This document shows, piece by piece, positions 1-9,155 of a stretch of 64,000 nucleotides of DNA. This DNA comes from Flavobacteriales bacterium (GTDB taxonomy: Bacteria; Bacteroidota; Bacteroidia; Flavobacteriales_D; Crocinitomicaceae): the NCBI GenBank assembly GCA_018883325.1, contig VEQH01000013.1, forward strand, positions 1 to 64,000, in the 5' to 3' direction. A program made the translations under genes and the position numbers. The notes under the pieces were generated by a model. It had not been told where the DNA came from. It did not search any database and saw only the letters and a program-made list of their open reading frames with translations. How positions within the stretch are numbered: the stretch's first letter is position 1; the number at the start of each line of letters is the position of its first letter.

Positions 1-46
1 TTCAAATTGGAGGAATTGTTTTAGCATTCTCTGTTGACCCGTTCAT

Positions 47-280
47 TTAAAAAGAATGTTTTTCACAACCACCGCCATAACCAACTTTGAGTAATAAGAA
101 ATTACCTTCAATTTTCGCTTCAAGGATTTCTATTGGATCAGAAAATGTTGTCACATCGCCTAATTTCGCTGTTATTTCAGTCATATTATCTGTTTTTTTA
201 TTCTTTTCAGTTGTTGTTTCCTTAGGAGTTTTACAAGCAAAAAGAATGGGAAGTGCTATGAAAAGTAAAATGTTTCTCAT
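47..280 (-). CDS. Short lipoprotein, probably cut by a nonsense codon
   Basis: A 77-residue lipoprotein precursor. The first 16 residues form a hydrophobic signal ending LFAC, so Cys16 would be lipidated; a charged Lys/Thr linker follows. The protein stops right after VGYGGGCEKHSF. In Bacteroidota lipoproteins of this type that I remember, the GGC..H-F motif sits mid-protein and is followed by roughly 40 more residues. Reading through the TAA in frame gives MNGSTENAKTIPPI, which still looks like that family, and then TGA at 4-2. What is seen: signal, motif and two closely spaced in-frame stops. What is inferred: decay of a longer gene. The function of the family is unknown to me. It could also simply be a short protein. 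Confidence 0.55.
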   Translation of the reverse strand: MRNILLFIALPILFACKTPKETTTEKNKKTDNMTEITAKLGDVTTFSDPIEILEAKIEGNFLLLKVGYGGGCEKHSF

Positions 281-360
281 GATTAAAAGTTTGTTTAAAA
301 TTAGAAATTCTGTTCAAATTAGTTCTTTTTTTGATTAATTAGGAAGAATTTTAAGGGTAA

Positions 361-2568
361 TTATTTTTTAAATACCTGAATTCTTTTCTCATTTCCAACG
401 ATCCAAATTTTGTCGTTAAGTTCAAATACGAAGTCAGATTCTGGGTTTAGAATGCGTTTGTTATTACGTTCAATTCCAACGACTAATCCATTTGTAAGTT
501 CTCGAATACTTGATTCACGAATAGATTTACCGATAATTTTAGCGTCTTTACCAACGACCATAAACTGCAATGAAACTTCATTTTTAGGTGAGAGGATAGA
601 CAATTCTTTATCCGTAGATTCAAGGAAACTTTTAAAGTTGGAAAGTTGTTCGTCTGTACCAATAACCGAAATTACATCAAGCGGATAAAGTCGTTCATAT
701 CGGTTTGGAACAATAATAAAATTGTCGCCTCGTTCGATGGAAGCAATGTTTACTCCAAATACTTCTCTCAATCTTGCTTCCTCTAACGTTTTTCCAATAA
801 ATGGAGATTGTGGATTCAATACAAAATTGGATAAATGCGAATCCCAAGGAGTTAATTTTGATTGTTCTTCGTGCATCGAATTTTCACGTTCATTAAAATT
901 TTGCATGAAACGATTTTCAATTCTAGCATAAAAAGCACGGATTTTTTTGTGAAGTAAGAATAAGAAAAACGAGGCGATAAGTACACCGATAAAGGCGATT
1001 TTGTAGGAATAAAACGTATCAAATAAAAATCCAATATAGATTAAAGATAAAACAACTCTGGAAATCATTAAGATTACTAACGGACCTCTGTGTCGTTTGT
1101 TCAACCATAAATTGGCGTATGCTTGAGGTTGTTTTCTACGAAATGCTAAGGCCCATAGGAAAGGAGAAATTAAGGCCAAGGTAATAATCGAAGTTAGCGC
1201 ATTTTTGTAAGTATACGAACTCATTATAGGTGCTAAGTATTTGGTACATAGTAATATAATTGTAATTATTACTACGGAATTAACTAATATGTTCGTTAAG
1301 TTGAATTGAATGATTTTTTTCCAATCACTATCATCTTTAACCTCTTGTGCACCAACACTATAGTTTTCAAGTTTTTGAATCAATTTTGGAGATAATCTTC
1401 CTTCTAAAAAATGATACATTGGATCCGAAAAACGAATCATGAATGGGGTTGTGAATGCAGTTAAAACAGATACAGCAACCGCTATTGGATATAGGAATTC
1501 ACTTGTAACTTTCAGTGATAAACCTAAGCCTGCAATGATGAATGAAAATTCTCCGATTTGAGATAAACTCATTCCAGTTTGAACGGAAACTTTTAATGGT
1601 TGACCTGAAATTAAAGCTCCAACTGCCACGAAAAATGGTTTTCCAATTAATAAGATAAAGGTTGCGATAAGAATTGGAAAAATGTATTTTAGAATCATTT
1701 CTGGAACAATCAGCATTCCCACCGAAACAAAAAAGATGGCTCCAAACAAGTTTTTTAATGGATTTAAAATATGTTCTATTTTTTCTGCTTTCGTTGTTTC
1801 AGCTAAAATTGACCCCATAATAAATGCCCCTAGTGCAGATGAAAAACCAGCTTTTGTTGCAAGGTAAACCATGAAAAAACATAGTGCTAAAGCAACAATT
1901 AGTAAGGATTCTTCATTTAAAAGCTTTTTGATTTTCTTTAAAAGAGTTGGAAGGAAAAATATTCCAGAAACAAACCAAAGTACAAGGAAGAAAACTAGTT
2001 TAACAATTGACATGAGCATTTCTGTTCCTTCAAATGTTTGACTGATTGAAACCGTTGAAAGAATTACCATGAGCACAACAGCAACCAAGTCTTCAATAAC
2101 GAGAACACCCATTACAATTTCAGTAAATTTTTGGGTTTTAACATTGAGTTCATCAAAGGCTCGAATGATGATAGTTGTTGATGCAATCGAGAGAATTCCT
2201 CCCAAAAACAAACCATCCATATTGCTCCAACCGATTATTTTGGCAGCAAGAAATCCAACGAGCATTGTAAACCCAACACCCATAATTCCTGTTACACTAG
2301 CAATTCCGCCAACTTTGAGTAACTTTTTAAAGCTAAATTCCAATCCTAAACTGAAAAGTAAGAAGATTACGCCAATATCAGCCCAAGTTCTAATGCTTTC
2401 TAATTCCACAACAGTTGGGAATAATTTTAAATTTGGACCAACCAATAAACCAGCAATGATATATCCAAGTACAATTGGTTGCTTGAGTTTTTTAAACAGC
2501 AAACTAATGACTGCTGCGGAACAAAGTATTAATGTTAGGTCAGTAATTAAATTTGGAACATGCGACAT
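361..2568 (-). CDS. CPA2-family cation/proton antiporter with two TrkA-C domains
   Basis: A 735-residue membrane antiporter of the KefB/CPA2 type. About residues 1-390 are the Na+/H+-exchanger core with some 12 hydrophobic helices (LILCSAAVISLLFKKLKQPIV near the start, then GLLVGP). Four more hydrophobic helices lie around 420-560. The soluble C-terminus carries two TrkA-C-like domains, about 580-655 (SPFIGKTLEEARLRE) and 660-735 (GKSIRESSIRE), which in this family bind regulatory ligands. There is no intact Rossmann RCK-N domain, so gating differs from KefC. Its role is probably K+ or Na+ exchange for H+ across the inner membrane; the ion cannot be told from sequence. It is transcribed alone. 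Confidence 0.88.
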   Translation of the reverse strand: MSHVPNLITDLTLILCSAAVISLLFKKLKQPIVLGYIIAGLLVGPNLKLFPTVVELESIRTWADIGVIFLLFSLGLEFSFKKLLKVGGIASVTGIMGVGFTMLVGFLAAKIIGWSNMDGLFLGGILSIASTTIIIRAFDELNVKTQKFTEIVMGVLVIEDLVAVVLMVILSTVSISQTFEGTEMLMSIVKLVFFLVLWFVSGIFFLPTLLKKIKKLLNEESLLIVALALCFFMVYLATKAGFSSALGAFIMGSILAETTKAEKIEHILNPLKNLFGAIFFVSVGMLIVPEMILKYIFPILIATFILLIGKPFFVAVGALISGQPLKVSVQTGMSLSQIGEFSFIIAGLGLSLKVTSEFLYPIAVAVSVLTAFTTPFMIRFSDPMYHFLEGRLSPKLIQKLENYSVGAQEVKDDSDWKKIIQFNLTNILVNSVVIITIILLCTKYLAPIMSSYTYKNALTSIITLALISPFLWALAFRRKQPQAYANLWLNKRHRGPLVILMISRVVLSLIYIGFLFDTFYSYKIAFIGVLIASFFLFLLHKKIRAFYARIENRFMQNFNERENSMHEEQSKLTPWDSHLSNFVLNPQSPFIGKTLEEARLREVFGVNIASIERGDNFIIVPNRYERLYPLDVISVIGTDEQLSNFKSFLESTDKELSILSPKNEVSLQFMVVGKDAKIIGKSIRESSIRELTNGLVVGIERNNKRILNPESDFVFELNDKIWIVGNEKRIQVFKK

Positions 2569-3101
2569 TCAATAGTTTTTTTCAAAAAGGTGAGCATTTT
2601 TGACAGAAACTTTCTCAAGATGCAAATCCCGAAAATTTCAATTGTCATTTTCACAAAAATATCATTTTTAAGCTCTTTTTTGCTCGATTTATCCTTTTTT
2701 AACCTTCTTTATAAACGTTTTCAACCGAGAATTTTAATCTTGATTGAGGATTTATTTTTCGAAGAAATTCGAATTTTTAATGCTTAATTTCTCGCACTGA
2801 GCCTTTACACTGAGCTTGTCGAAGTGTGTCGAAGTGTTAATGTTTAATTGAGGCTTTTAAGTCGAAGAGAATCATAGTGAATCTTTACCCGTAGGAATTT
2901 TGAATTTTTAGTGTTGAATTTTTAATTGGGATCTTTATATCGAAGGAAAACTTTTTGAAATATTACCTGATGGATTTTTGGATTTTCAGGAAGAAATAGG
3001 TTACTTGAATTTTCGATATATTTGAAGGAGGATTAAACTGAGATTCATTAAATACTATTTAATGTCAGGGAGAATTCTTTGTGGGTAAGAAAAAGTATAG
3101 A
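2569..3101. other. Gene-free stretch of ~530 bp
   Basis: This spacer between the antiporter and the next plus-strand gene is strongly AT-rich and has no convincing coding frame. A frame from 2560 to 2787 is open, but its translation is low-complexity Phe/Leu/Ile. The one recognisable item is the dispersed short repeat listed separately at 2808-2836. Promoters for the divergent flanking genes should lie here, but I saw no clean TAnnTTTG box at a convincing position. Confidence 0.5.
2808..2836. repeat. Dispersed CTGAGCTTGTCGAAG-type repeat, copy 1
   Basis: The sequence CACTGAGCTTGTCGAAGTG is followed at once by a partial second unit, TGTCGAAGTG. The same core, ACTGAGCTTGTCGAAGT, recurs at 15014-15030 in another intergenic region of this window. 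This short motif is widely scattered between genes in many bacterial genomes; its function is not established. Confidence 0.7.
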
Positions 3102-3584
3102 ATGATGAAAAAGTGTCTAACAGTACTATTTGCGATTTTTATTTTAAATGGATGTTTCATTGAAGATAAAAAAATTGTACCTGTTGATATTTGTTATAAG
3201 GGAATAAAATTAGGTGATAATTTAACCAGTGTAAAATCCAAATTTGATTTTCTTCAAGTAAATTATGAGGGAGGGCAAAATGAATATTTTTCAATTTCCA
3301 ATTCTCAAATTAAGTTAGATGAAGGTTATTTAAACCCATCTGTTTTTTTAAAATTTAATGAAAATGATGAATTGATTCATTTCTATATATCATTTACTTA
3401 TGATGGTTTAAAGAAGAATAATCAATTTGGAAGGAGAATATTTAATGAACTTATGAAACAAAATATTTTATGCCTTGAAGGAAAAAAAGTAAATGGAAAA
3501 TATTATTTGAAACACGCCACAGTAAAAACAAGTTTTGAAAATGAGGGATTTCCAAGTTTTAAATTTGAAATTACATCAAATTAG
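3102..3584 (+). CDS. Hypothetical lipoprotein
   Basis: I do not recognise this family. An ATG at 3102 gives 160 residues starting MMKKCLTVLFAIFILNGCF, a classic lipoprotein signal with the lipobox Cys in NGC. A GTG at 3081 would only add seven charged residues in front of the signal, so 3102 is preferred. The mature domain contains GIKLGDNLTSVKSKFDF, which resembles small secreted domains of the type that begins with a 'G-I-x-L-G' strand and helix. It stands alone with its own spacer, next to another orphan gene. Confidence 0.6.
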   Translation: MMKKCLTVLFAIFILNGCFIEDKKIVPVDICYKGIKLGDNLTSVKSKFDFLQVNYEGGQNEYFSISNSQIKLDEGYLNPSVFLKFNENDELIHFYISFTYDGLKKNNQFGRRIFNELMKQNILCLEGKKVNGKYYLKHATVKTSFENEGFPSFKFEITSN

Positions 3585-3645
3585 AACGAATGAGCAATTG
3601 TTTAAATAGTCACAAAGCAATTAATGAAAACAAATAAAAAAACCT

Positions 3646-4029
3646 ATGAATAAAACCTTAAAACAGTTAGAAAATATTTTTATGCTTCCGGTTTTATTTC
3701 TCTATGTCATAATTTTAATTTTTGGTTTTGGAATTTCTTTATTGTACGCTCCATATGGTTATGAATTCAACTCTACAGATTATATAAAGACTACGTTTCT
3801 TGCTGCACACATTTTTTTTATTATACTGTCAATAATAAAATGGAGATTTCAAAAATTGGTCTTGTCAATTAACTTATTTTTTTATTCTTGTATTATTATA
3901 TATTTGATTTGGTTGTTAAAGGAAAATGATATCAACATATACATCTATTTCTTCATTACCTTATGGCTTATTCTTTTTTTATTTACAATCCAAAAAATAG
4001 GTTTTCTCACTAACAACCGTAAGGACTGA
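3646..4029 (+). CDS. Hypothetical four-helix membrane protein
   Basis: A 127-residue protein with about four hydrophobic segments: residues 12-33 (LPVLFLYVIILIFGFGISLL), 47-62, 69-90 and 97-116. It is dominated by Ile, Phe and Leu, with charged loops. I do not recognise a family. It ends in the convergent gap before the acetyltransferase, three bases from that gene's stop, and starts about 60 bp after the preceding lipoprotein, so the two may be co-transcribed. Confidence 0.55.
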   Translation: MNKTLKQLENIFMLPVLFLYVIILIFGFGISLLYAPYGYEFNSTDYIKTTFLAAHIFFIILSIIKWRFQKLVLSINLFFYSCIIIYLIWLLKENDINIYIYFFITLWLILFLFTIQKIGFLTNNRKD

Positions 4030-4032
4030 AAT

Positions 4033-4533
4033 CTATTCTTCAATCCGAAATTCCATTACAAAATCGTTCATGAAGTAACCGTTACCAATGTCGAAATCTT
4101 TTTCTTCTTTGATTGTGAAGCCAATTTTGGAGTAAAAATCTTTTGCTTTATTGAATCGATTCACTTGTAATTCAATCGTTTTTTGCTTTGATTTAGTTGC
4201 GAAATCAATTGCAAATTGAATTAATTGAAACCCAAAACCTTTGCCGTGATAGGAGGGTAACACATAAATTTTATTGAGCTTCAGTACACCATTTTCAGGA
4301 TAATTGGGTTGAATATCCAAAAATCCAATTGTTTCATTTTTGTCGTAAATTCCAAAATAATGATGTCCTTCTTGCAATTGTTGGGTCAACGATTCAATCG
4401 AGTACATCCAATTTAACATGTAATCCAACTGATCTTGGCTTAAAATTTCTTTGTAAGCAATCGGCCAAATTTTGTAAGCTAACTCTTGAACTAAATGTAT
4501 TTCAGTAGCTGAAAGTGAACGAATTGATTGCAT
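4033..4533 (-). CDS. GNAT N-acetyltransferase
   Basis: A 166-residue single-domain GNAT enzyme that would transfer an acetyl group from acetyl-CoA to an amine. The acetyl-CoA-binding motif A is seen as NKIYVLPSYHGKGFGFQLI (R/Q-x-x-G-x-G variant KGFGFQ), followed by a VNRFNKAKDFYSKIGF motif B typical of the family. Its start codon shares a base with the stop of the upstream subtilase gene on the same strand, so the two are likely translated from one mRNA. The substrate is unknown. Confidence 0.85.
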   Translation of the reverse strand: MQSIRSLSATEIHLVQELAYKIWPIAYKEILSQDQLDYMLNWMYSIESLTQQLQEGHHYFGIYDKNETIGFLDIQPNYPENGVLKLNKIYVLPSYHGKGFGFQLIQFAIDFATKSKQKTIELQVNRFNKAKDFYSKIGFTIKEEKDFDIGNGYFMNDFVMEFRIEE

Positions 4534-6686
4534 TACAATTTGATTATTTTTTCTTGATAAACTTTACCTGCATTTAAAAAACGAACGAAATAAATTCCTG
4601 CTTTTAAATCAGCAATTGAGAGACTCGCGTTTTGAATTTCTTTTTTGAAAGAATTCCCGTTTGCGTCTATCAAATCAACAGTATTCGGAATAAAATCTCC
4701 TTTGAAATAAACCATTGAAGTACTTGGATTGGGATAAATTTCTAGCTTTTTTTCTTGTTTTATCTCGTTTGTTCCAACTGTGACTAAAGCCAATTGTACA
4801 GCAGCATACGCATTGATTTTTCCAGCTCCCCAAATCGGACTTCCTTCTGCGGGAATTACTTGTGTGTAATTATCCTCGCGCGCAGTTTGCATGATTATGT
4901 CTTTTACTTGATTTGGCATCAAATAAGGATTTGCGTCTAAAATTAATGCGACAACGCCAGCAACCATTGGTGAAGCCATTGAAGTTCCTGAAAACTTAGC
5001 AAAATGATATGTTCTATTGTTAAAAGGGACAGAAGCAACTGAAGTGTAGGAACTATTTGTAAATGATGAAATCGATGAAACAATCGAAACGCCTGGTGCA
5101 GCAATATCTGGTTTCATTGCGCCATCATAGCGAGGACCAATGCTTGAAAATGAAGCTATTGCTCCGCCAATTAAACTTCCTCCAGAAGATGAATATTGAG
5201 GTGCGTAGGCTGCAACACTGATTACGTCGTCTGCACAAGATGGCTCGCTGATTCCATTCAAATTATCTCCAGCTGTTGTTCCTGCTCCTGCGCTTGCAAA
5301 TGGCATTCCCCAATTGCCAACATCATTTGAAAGTTCAGTGACATTCCAAAAATGAACTGTTCCAGAATTTGCTTGAGATTTTAATAAAACTTTCAAAGCT
5401 GTGTTTGTGTTTTTTACACGCAAGCGCATTTGCGGACGTTGGTTCAAAGGATGAACAGCATCTGCTGAAATATTGTACCAAATTGTATCATTTCCAGTCA
5501 CTAAGAAAGTGTCAATGTAAGTTGTAGTGGTGTTTGTGTTATAAAATGGACTTTCTACCAAAACAGCATTTGAACTGTTTGTAACAATTATTCCATTCTC
5601 AAAACTTTCACCAACTTCTCCCCAAGCGTGGATGCTTTGTCCCCACATATTTGCATTTGCTGAATACGAATAGAAATCAATTTTAGACTTTAATAAATTA
5701 TTCGAAAAAGTCTTTTTAATATGAAAATTGACATTCCCGTTGTTTCCTCCAGAGTTCACGAATACAACTCCCAAATCTGAAAAAGCACTTATCGCTTGAC
5801 TCAAGGTAGATGTTCCGTCCAATGTGCCAAAATGATACAAACCCCAACTCATATTGATTACCAAACGTTTACCATCAGCTGTTGCTTTGTCATACATCCA
5901 TTGCCAAGCGTCTAAAACAGCAGCTTCGTCAACAAGAAAGGTTACAAAAAGAAACTTCGCTTCAAAAGCAACTCCTCTGTAAATTGTTCCTGCACCACTT
6001 CCTCCACAAATTCCAGCGACGTGCGTTCCATGTGTTCCATAAGAATAAATATTCGCAGTATCTGAGCCCGCAGCAAGTAGGGCAGAAGTAGTTGCATATT
6101 CTGTTCCATAGTTGAAATTTTGGGGATTAGGTCCACTTGTTTTAAACTGATCCCAAGCCGCAACAATGCGTGTTTGTGTTAAGGAAGTATCGTAAAACAT
6201 GGGCGAAGTATAATCAAATCCCCAATCTGTGATTCCGATGTAAACGTCTTTTCCTGTATATCCTTCAGGTAAACCAATTCCCTGCTGAACACTGTCTGCA
6301 CGCATATCTTTCACTCCTCGATCGTTCATTACTTGAAATTTATTGGATAAACTTAAATAATCAAAACCAGCTAAATCCTTCCATTTATTTAGTTGATTCA
6401 AAGGAATTCTAACACTTACAATTTTGTCAATTGGTTTTCCGATTAAGATTCCACTCGCACTTGCTGAACTTGCATTGAAGTTGGAATTGATTTTCCCAAC
6501 AAAAGAGAGGTATTCAACTTTATTAATGGTGTTAATGGCATATTTACTTTTCCAAGTATTTGACTGATTTGACTTTAAATTTGATTGAATCGTTTGAAGT
6601 TCTGCTTTATCAGCGTTACTCATTTTTACTTGAGCAACAGCAATAAAAGTTGATACAAAAAAAAGGGCGCTGAGTAAATTACGCAT
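4533..6686 (-). CDS. Secreted S8 subtilase with T9SS sorting tail
   Basis: A 717-residue secreted serine protease. The signal peptide covers residues 1-19. The catalytic triad of family S8 is visible: Asp154 in GITDWGFDY, His219 in YGTHGTHVAGICGG, and Ser in FSGTSMASPMVAG near 570. A long insertion separates His from Ser, as in many Bacteroidota subtilases. The last ~80 residues begin LEIYPNPS and end EKIIKL, a type A T9SS C-terminal sorting domain, so the enzyme should cross the outer membrane by type IX secretion and be anchored or released. Probably a nutritional protease. The region between residues 25 and 130 is likely the propeptide. Confidence 0.93.
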   Translation of the reverse strand: MRNLLSALFFVSTFIAVAQVKMSNADKAELQTIQSNLKSNQSNTWKSKYAINTINKVEYLSFVGKINSNFNASSASASGILIGKPIDKIVSVRIPLNQLNKWKDLAGFDYLSLSNKFQVMNDRGVKDMRADSVQQGIGLPEGYTGKDVYIGITDWGFDYTSPMFYDTSLTQTRIVAAWDQFKTSGPNPQNFNYGTEYATTSALLAAGSDTANIYSYGTHGTHVAGICGGSGAGTIYRGVAFEAKFLFVTFLVDEAAVLDAWQWMYDKATADGKRLVINMSWGLYHFGTLDGTSTLSQAISAFSDLGVVFVNSGGNNGNVNFHIKKTFSNNLLKSKIDFYSYSANANMWGQSIHAWGEVGESFENGIIVTNSSNAVLVESPFYNTNTTTTYIDTFLVTGNDTIWYNISADAVHPLNQRPQMRLRVKNTNTALKVLLKSQANSGTVHFWNVTELSNDVGNWGMPFASAGAGTTAGDNLNGISEPSCADDVISVAAYAPQYSSSGGSLIGGAIASFSSIGPRYDGAMKPDIAAPGVSIVSSISSFTNSSYTSVASVPFNNRTYHFAKFSGTSMASPMVAGVVALILDANPYLMPNQVKDIIMQTAREDNYTQVIPAEGSPIWGAGKINAYAAVQLALVTVGTNEIKQEKKLEIYPNPSTSMVYFKGDFIPNTVDLIDANGNSFKKEIQNASLSIADLKAGIYFVRFLNAGKVYQEKIIKL

Positions 6687-6764
6687 ATTTAGATTTTTAA
6701 TTGAAGTGAAAAAATGAGCTTTTAAGAACCGAAAGGTAGAAATAAATATGATTTTTTTGAAATA

Positions 6765-7442
6765 TCAATCTTCCAACAAGTCTGGTCTTCTTGCTTTTGT
6801 GCGTTCCAATGCTTTTTCTTCGCGCCATTTTTCAACTGCTTTTGTATTCCCAGAAAGTAAAACATCTGGAACTTTCCAACCATTAAATTCAGGAGGACGC
6901 GTATAAACTGGTGGCGACAATAAATTATCTTGAAAACTATCCGTTAGGGCAGAAGTTTCATCATTTAAAACACCAGGAATCAAACGAACAACAGCATCCA
7001 CAACGACTGCAGCAGCTAATTCTCCGCCTGAAAGAACATAAGAACCGATTGAAATTTCTTTGGTGATGTAGTGTTCTCTAATTCGTTCGTCAACTCCTTT
7101 ATAATGTCCACAAAGAATCATAATATTTTCCTTCAATGACAAATCGTTGCAATGTTTTTGCTCCAAAACTTCACCATCAGGTGTCATATAAATGATTTCG
7201 TCATAGGTTCGTTCGCCTTTTAATTTTTCAATCAACGCAGCGATTGGTTCAATACTCATAACCATTCCAGCACCACCACCGTATTGATAATCGTCCACAT
7301 TTTTATGTTTATTGGTCGAGTAATCGCGAATGTTGTGAACATGAATTGAAACGTGTCCTTTATCTTGAGCACGTTGCATAATCGAAGCCGCAAAAGGACT
7401 TTCTAAAAGTTGGGGTAAAACAGTAAGAATATCAATACGCAT
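6765..7442 (-). CDS. trmD: tRNA (guanine-N1)-methyltransferase TrmD
   Basis: A 225-residue SPOUT methyltransferase that makes m1G37 in tRNAs, preventing +1 frameshifting. The start [17 protein letters not shown] and the SAM-binding trefoil-knot motifs [12 protein letters not shown] and [14 protein letters not shown] are diagnostic. So are the tRNA-recognition segment [14 protein letters not shown] and the C-terminal [18 protein letters not shown]. Length is normal for the family. The gene appears to be transcribed alone from a TAACTTTG box only 4 nt before its ATG. Confidence 0.97.
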   Translation of the reverse strand: MRIDILTVLPQLLESPFAASIMQRAQDKGHVSIHVHNIRDYSTNKHKNVDDYQYGGGAGMVMSIEPIAALIEKLKGERTYDEIIYMTPDGEVLEQKHCNDLSLKENIMILCGHYKGVDERIREHYITKEISIGSYVLSGGELAAAVVVDAVVRLIPGVLNDETSALTDSFQDNLLSPPVYTRPPEFNGWKVPDVLLSGNTKAVEKWREEKALERTKARRPDLLED

Positions 7443-7446
7443 CCAA

Positions 7447-7454
7447 CAAAGTTA
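7447..7454 (-). promoter_or_regulatory. TAnnTTTG -7 box of trmD
   Basis: On the minus strand this reads TAACTTTG, an exact match to the Bacteroidota -7 consensus TAnnTTTG. Only four bases separate it from the trmD ATG, so the transcript would start at or beside the start codon. I see no clear -33 TTG at the expected distance. Confidence 0.45.
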
Positions 7455-7475
7455 TACCAAAAAGAAAATTAATTC

Positions 7476-8852
7476 CTAGATTATTTTCTTTATCCAATTA
7501 AAGTATTTGAAAGGAACATATTTAAACGGCAAATCGATCAAGGTTGAAGAATTTACAAATGCTTTTTCATTACTGAATGCCAAGAAGCTTTTATGTCCAT
7601 GGTATCCGCCCATTCCGCTATTTCCAACTCCACCAAAAGGTAAGTGATGATTGGCAATGTGCATCAATCCATCGTTTACACAAGCTCCACCCGAACTCGT
7701 TTTAAATAAAACTTCATTTGCAATTTTTGAATTAGAATAAACATAAAGCGCCAAAGGTTTTTCATTTTTATTGACAAAATCAATGCTTTCTTGAATGTTT
7801 TTAAAAGTCAAAACGGGTAGGAGTGGACCAAAAATTTCTTCTTGCATTATTGGATAATCTTCTTTCACATTATCGATGATAGTTGGTGAAATAAATTTGT
7901 CAGCTTCGTCAATTTTCCCACCAAAACGAATTGTTCCATGCTGCATTAATTTCTTAAGTCTTTCTAATGCTTTATCGTTAACGATTCGCGGATAGAATTC
8001 ACTTTTCTGACTATCTGCTCCAAACATTTTAACAAATTCCTCTTCAATTTTTGCGAGTAATTCATCTTTAACAGATTCATGAACCATCAAATAATCTGGT
8101 GCAATACAGGTTTGTCCCGCATTAATTGTTTTGGACCAAGCAATTCTTTTCGCCGCGATAGCAATGTTTGCACTTTCATCCACAATACATGGACTTTTAC
8201 CGCCAAGTTCAAGAATTACCGGAGTCAAATGTTCAGCTGCAGCTCGCATCACGACTTTTCCAAGCATCGGACTTCCTGTGAAAAAGATGATGTCAAAACG
8301 TTTTTTTAAAAGCAATTCATTCTCTTCTTTTCCACCTTGAACAATTGCAACATATTTTTCATCAAATATTTCTTTGATCATTTTATCCATCAAAGCAGCA
8401 ATTGAAGGCGTGTAGGGTGAAGGTTTGAGAACAGTTGTACATCCTGCGGAAATTGCACCAACTAACGGATTGAAAAGTAACTGGAAAGGATAATTCCAAG
8501 GTGCAATAATTAATGCAATTCCAAGTGGTTCGTATTGAATTCTACTTTTTGACGGAAGCAAATGAATGGGTGTTTGCACTTTTTTTAGTTGCGACCATTC
8601 TCTAATATTAGATAAATGATATTCAATCTCTTGATTCACAATACTAATCTCAGTTAAATAAGCTTCTTGCTCCGATTTTCTTAAATCAGCATGGAGCGCT
8701 TTGGTGATTTCTGCCTGATATTTTTGAATTACAGCTTTTAATTTCTTTAGTTGCGAAATTCTAAAGTCAATATTTTTAGTTTCATGGCTTGCAAAATAAC
8801 TTCTTTGCTTTTCCAAAATTGAATTCAAACGGTTTTCAGTAAGATTTTCCAC
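7476..8852 (-). CDS. Aldehyde dehydrogenase (class 3-like)
   Basis: A 458-residue NAD(P)-dependent aldehyde dehydrogenase that oxidises aldehydes to acids. Catalytic residues are visible: Glu in ILELGGKSPCIV and Cys in NAGQTCIAPDY; IIAPWNYPF and FFTGSP are cofactor-binding motifs. The length and the C-terminal hydrophobic tail (LPFKYVPFKYFNWIKKII) match class 3 / fatty aldehyde dehydrogenases, in which the tail can associate with membranes. It is followed after about 30 bp by trmD on the same strand, but trmD has its own promoter box. The physiological substrate is unknown. Confidence 0.93.
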   Translation of the reverse strand: MENLTENRLNSILEKQRSYFASHETKNIDFRISQLKKLKAVIQKYQAEITKALHADLRKSEQEAYLTEISIVNQEIEYHLSNIREWSQLKKVQTPIHLLPSKSRIQYEPLGIALIIAPWNYPFQLLFNPLVGAISAGCTTVLKPSPYTPSIAALMDKMIKEIFDEKYVAIVQGGKEENELLLKKRFDIIFFTGSPMLGKVVMRAAAEHLTPVILELGGKSPCIVDESANIAIAAKRIAWSKTINAGQTCIAPDYLMVHESVKDELLAKIEEEFVKMFGADSQKSEFYPRIVNDKALERLKKLMQHGTIRFGGKIDEADKFISPTIIDNVKEDYPIMQEEIFGPLLPVLTFKNIQESIDFVNKNEKPLALYVYSNSKIANEVLFKTSSGGACVNDGLMHIANHHLPFGGVGNSGMGGYHGHKSFLAFSNEKAFVNSSTLIDLPFKYVPFKYFNWIKKII

Positions 8853-9113
8853 AGTTTTTTATTTTGGCACTAATTTAATTTAAAATCGCTGAAAAAGTTT
8901 AGAAAAATTCAGAGCCTATTTAAAATTCATTGAATCTCGTTATTGTGCTTGTTTTTGGTTGTTATTTGTTGGTTTTTTGGTTAGATGTCTCCTTTCAAAT
9001 AGATCGGCAACGTTCAACTCCATTTTATTTGACAATTAATGTTTATTTTACTTAAAAGGCAAATAAAATACTGAAGAAGTTAGCGGTATTTTTTTTAGAA
9101 AACTGTTCCTAAA
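8853..9113. other. Gene-free spacer of ~260 bp
   Basis: This region lies between the divergently transcribed aldehyde dehydrogenase and the toxin-antitoxin operon. I see a T/G-rich run around 8950-8980 and no coding frame, hairpin or repeat that I would defend. It should contain promoters for both flanking units. Confidence 0.4.
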
Positions 9114-9152
9114 ACAACAAATATGTTTTATATTTACAGCAAATATGTTGTA
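9114..9152. promoter_or_regulatory. Tandem operator-like repeats before the antitoxin
   Basis: Two 17-bp direct repeats start 22 bp apart, about two helical turns: ACAACAAATATGTTTTA at 9114-9130 and ACAGCAAATATGTTGTA at 9136-9152 (15 of 17 positions equal). The second is also an imperfect palindrome, TACA...TGTA. Such paired sites just before an Xre-type antitoxin are what autoregulation by the antitoxin or TA complex would use. The ATG at 9123 lies inside the first repeat and is therefore an unlikely start codon. Confidence 0.55.
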
Positions 9153-9155
9153 ACC

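Noticed and set aside
2560-2787. 75-codon open frame overlapping the start of the antiporter gene
   Set aside because: Overlaps a certain gene on the other strand and has a hydrophobic low-complexity composition in AT-rich DNA.
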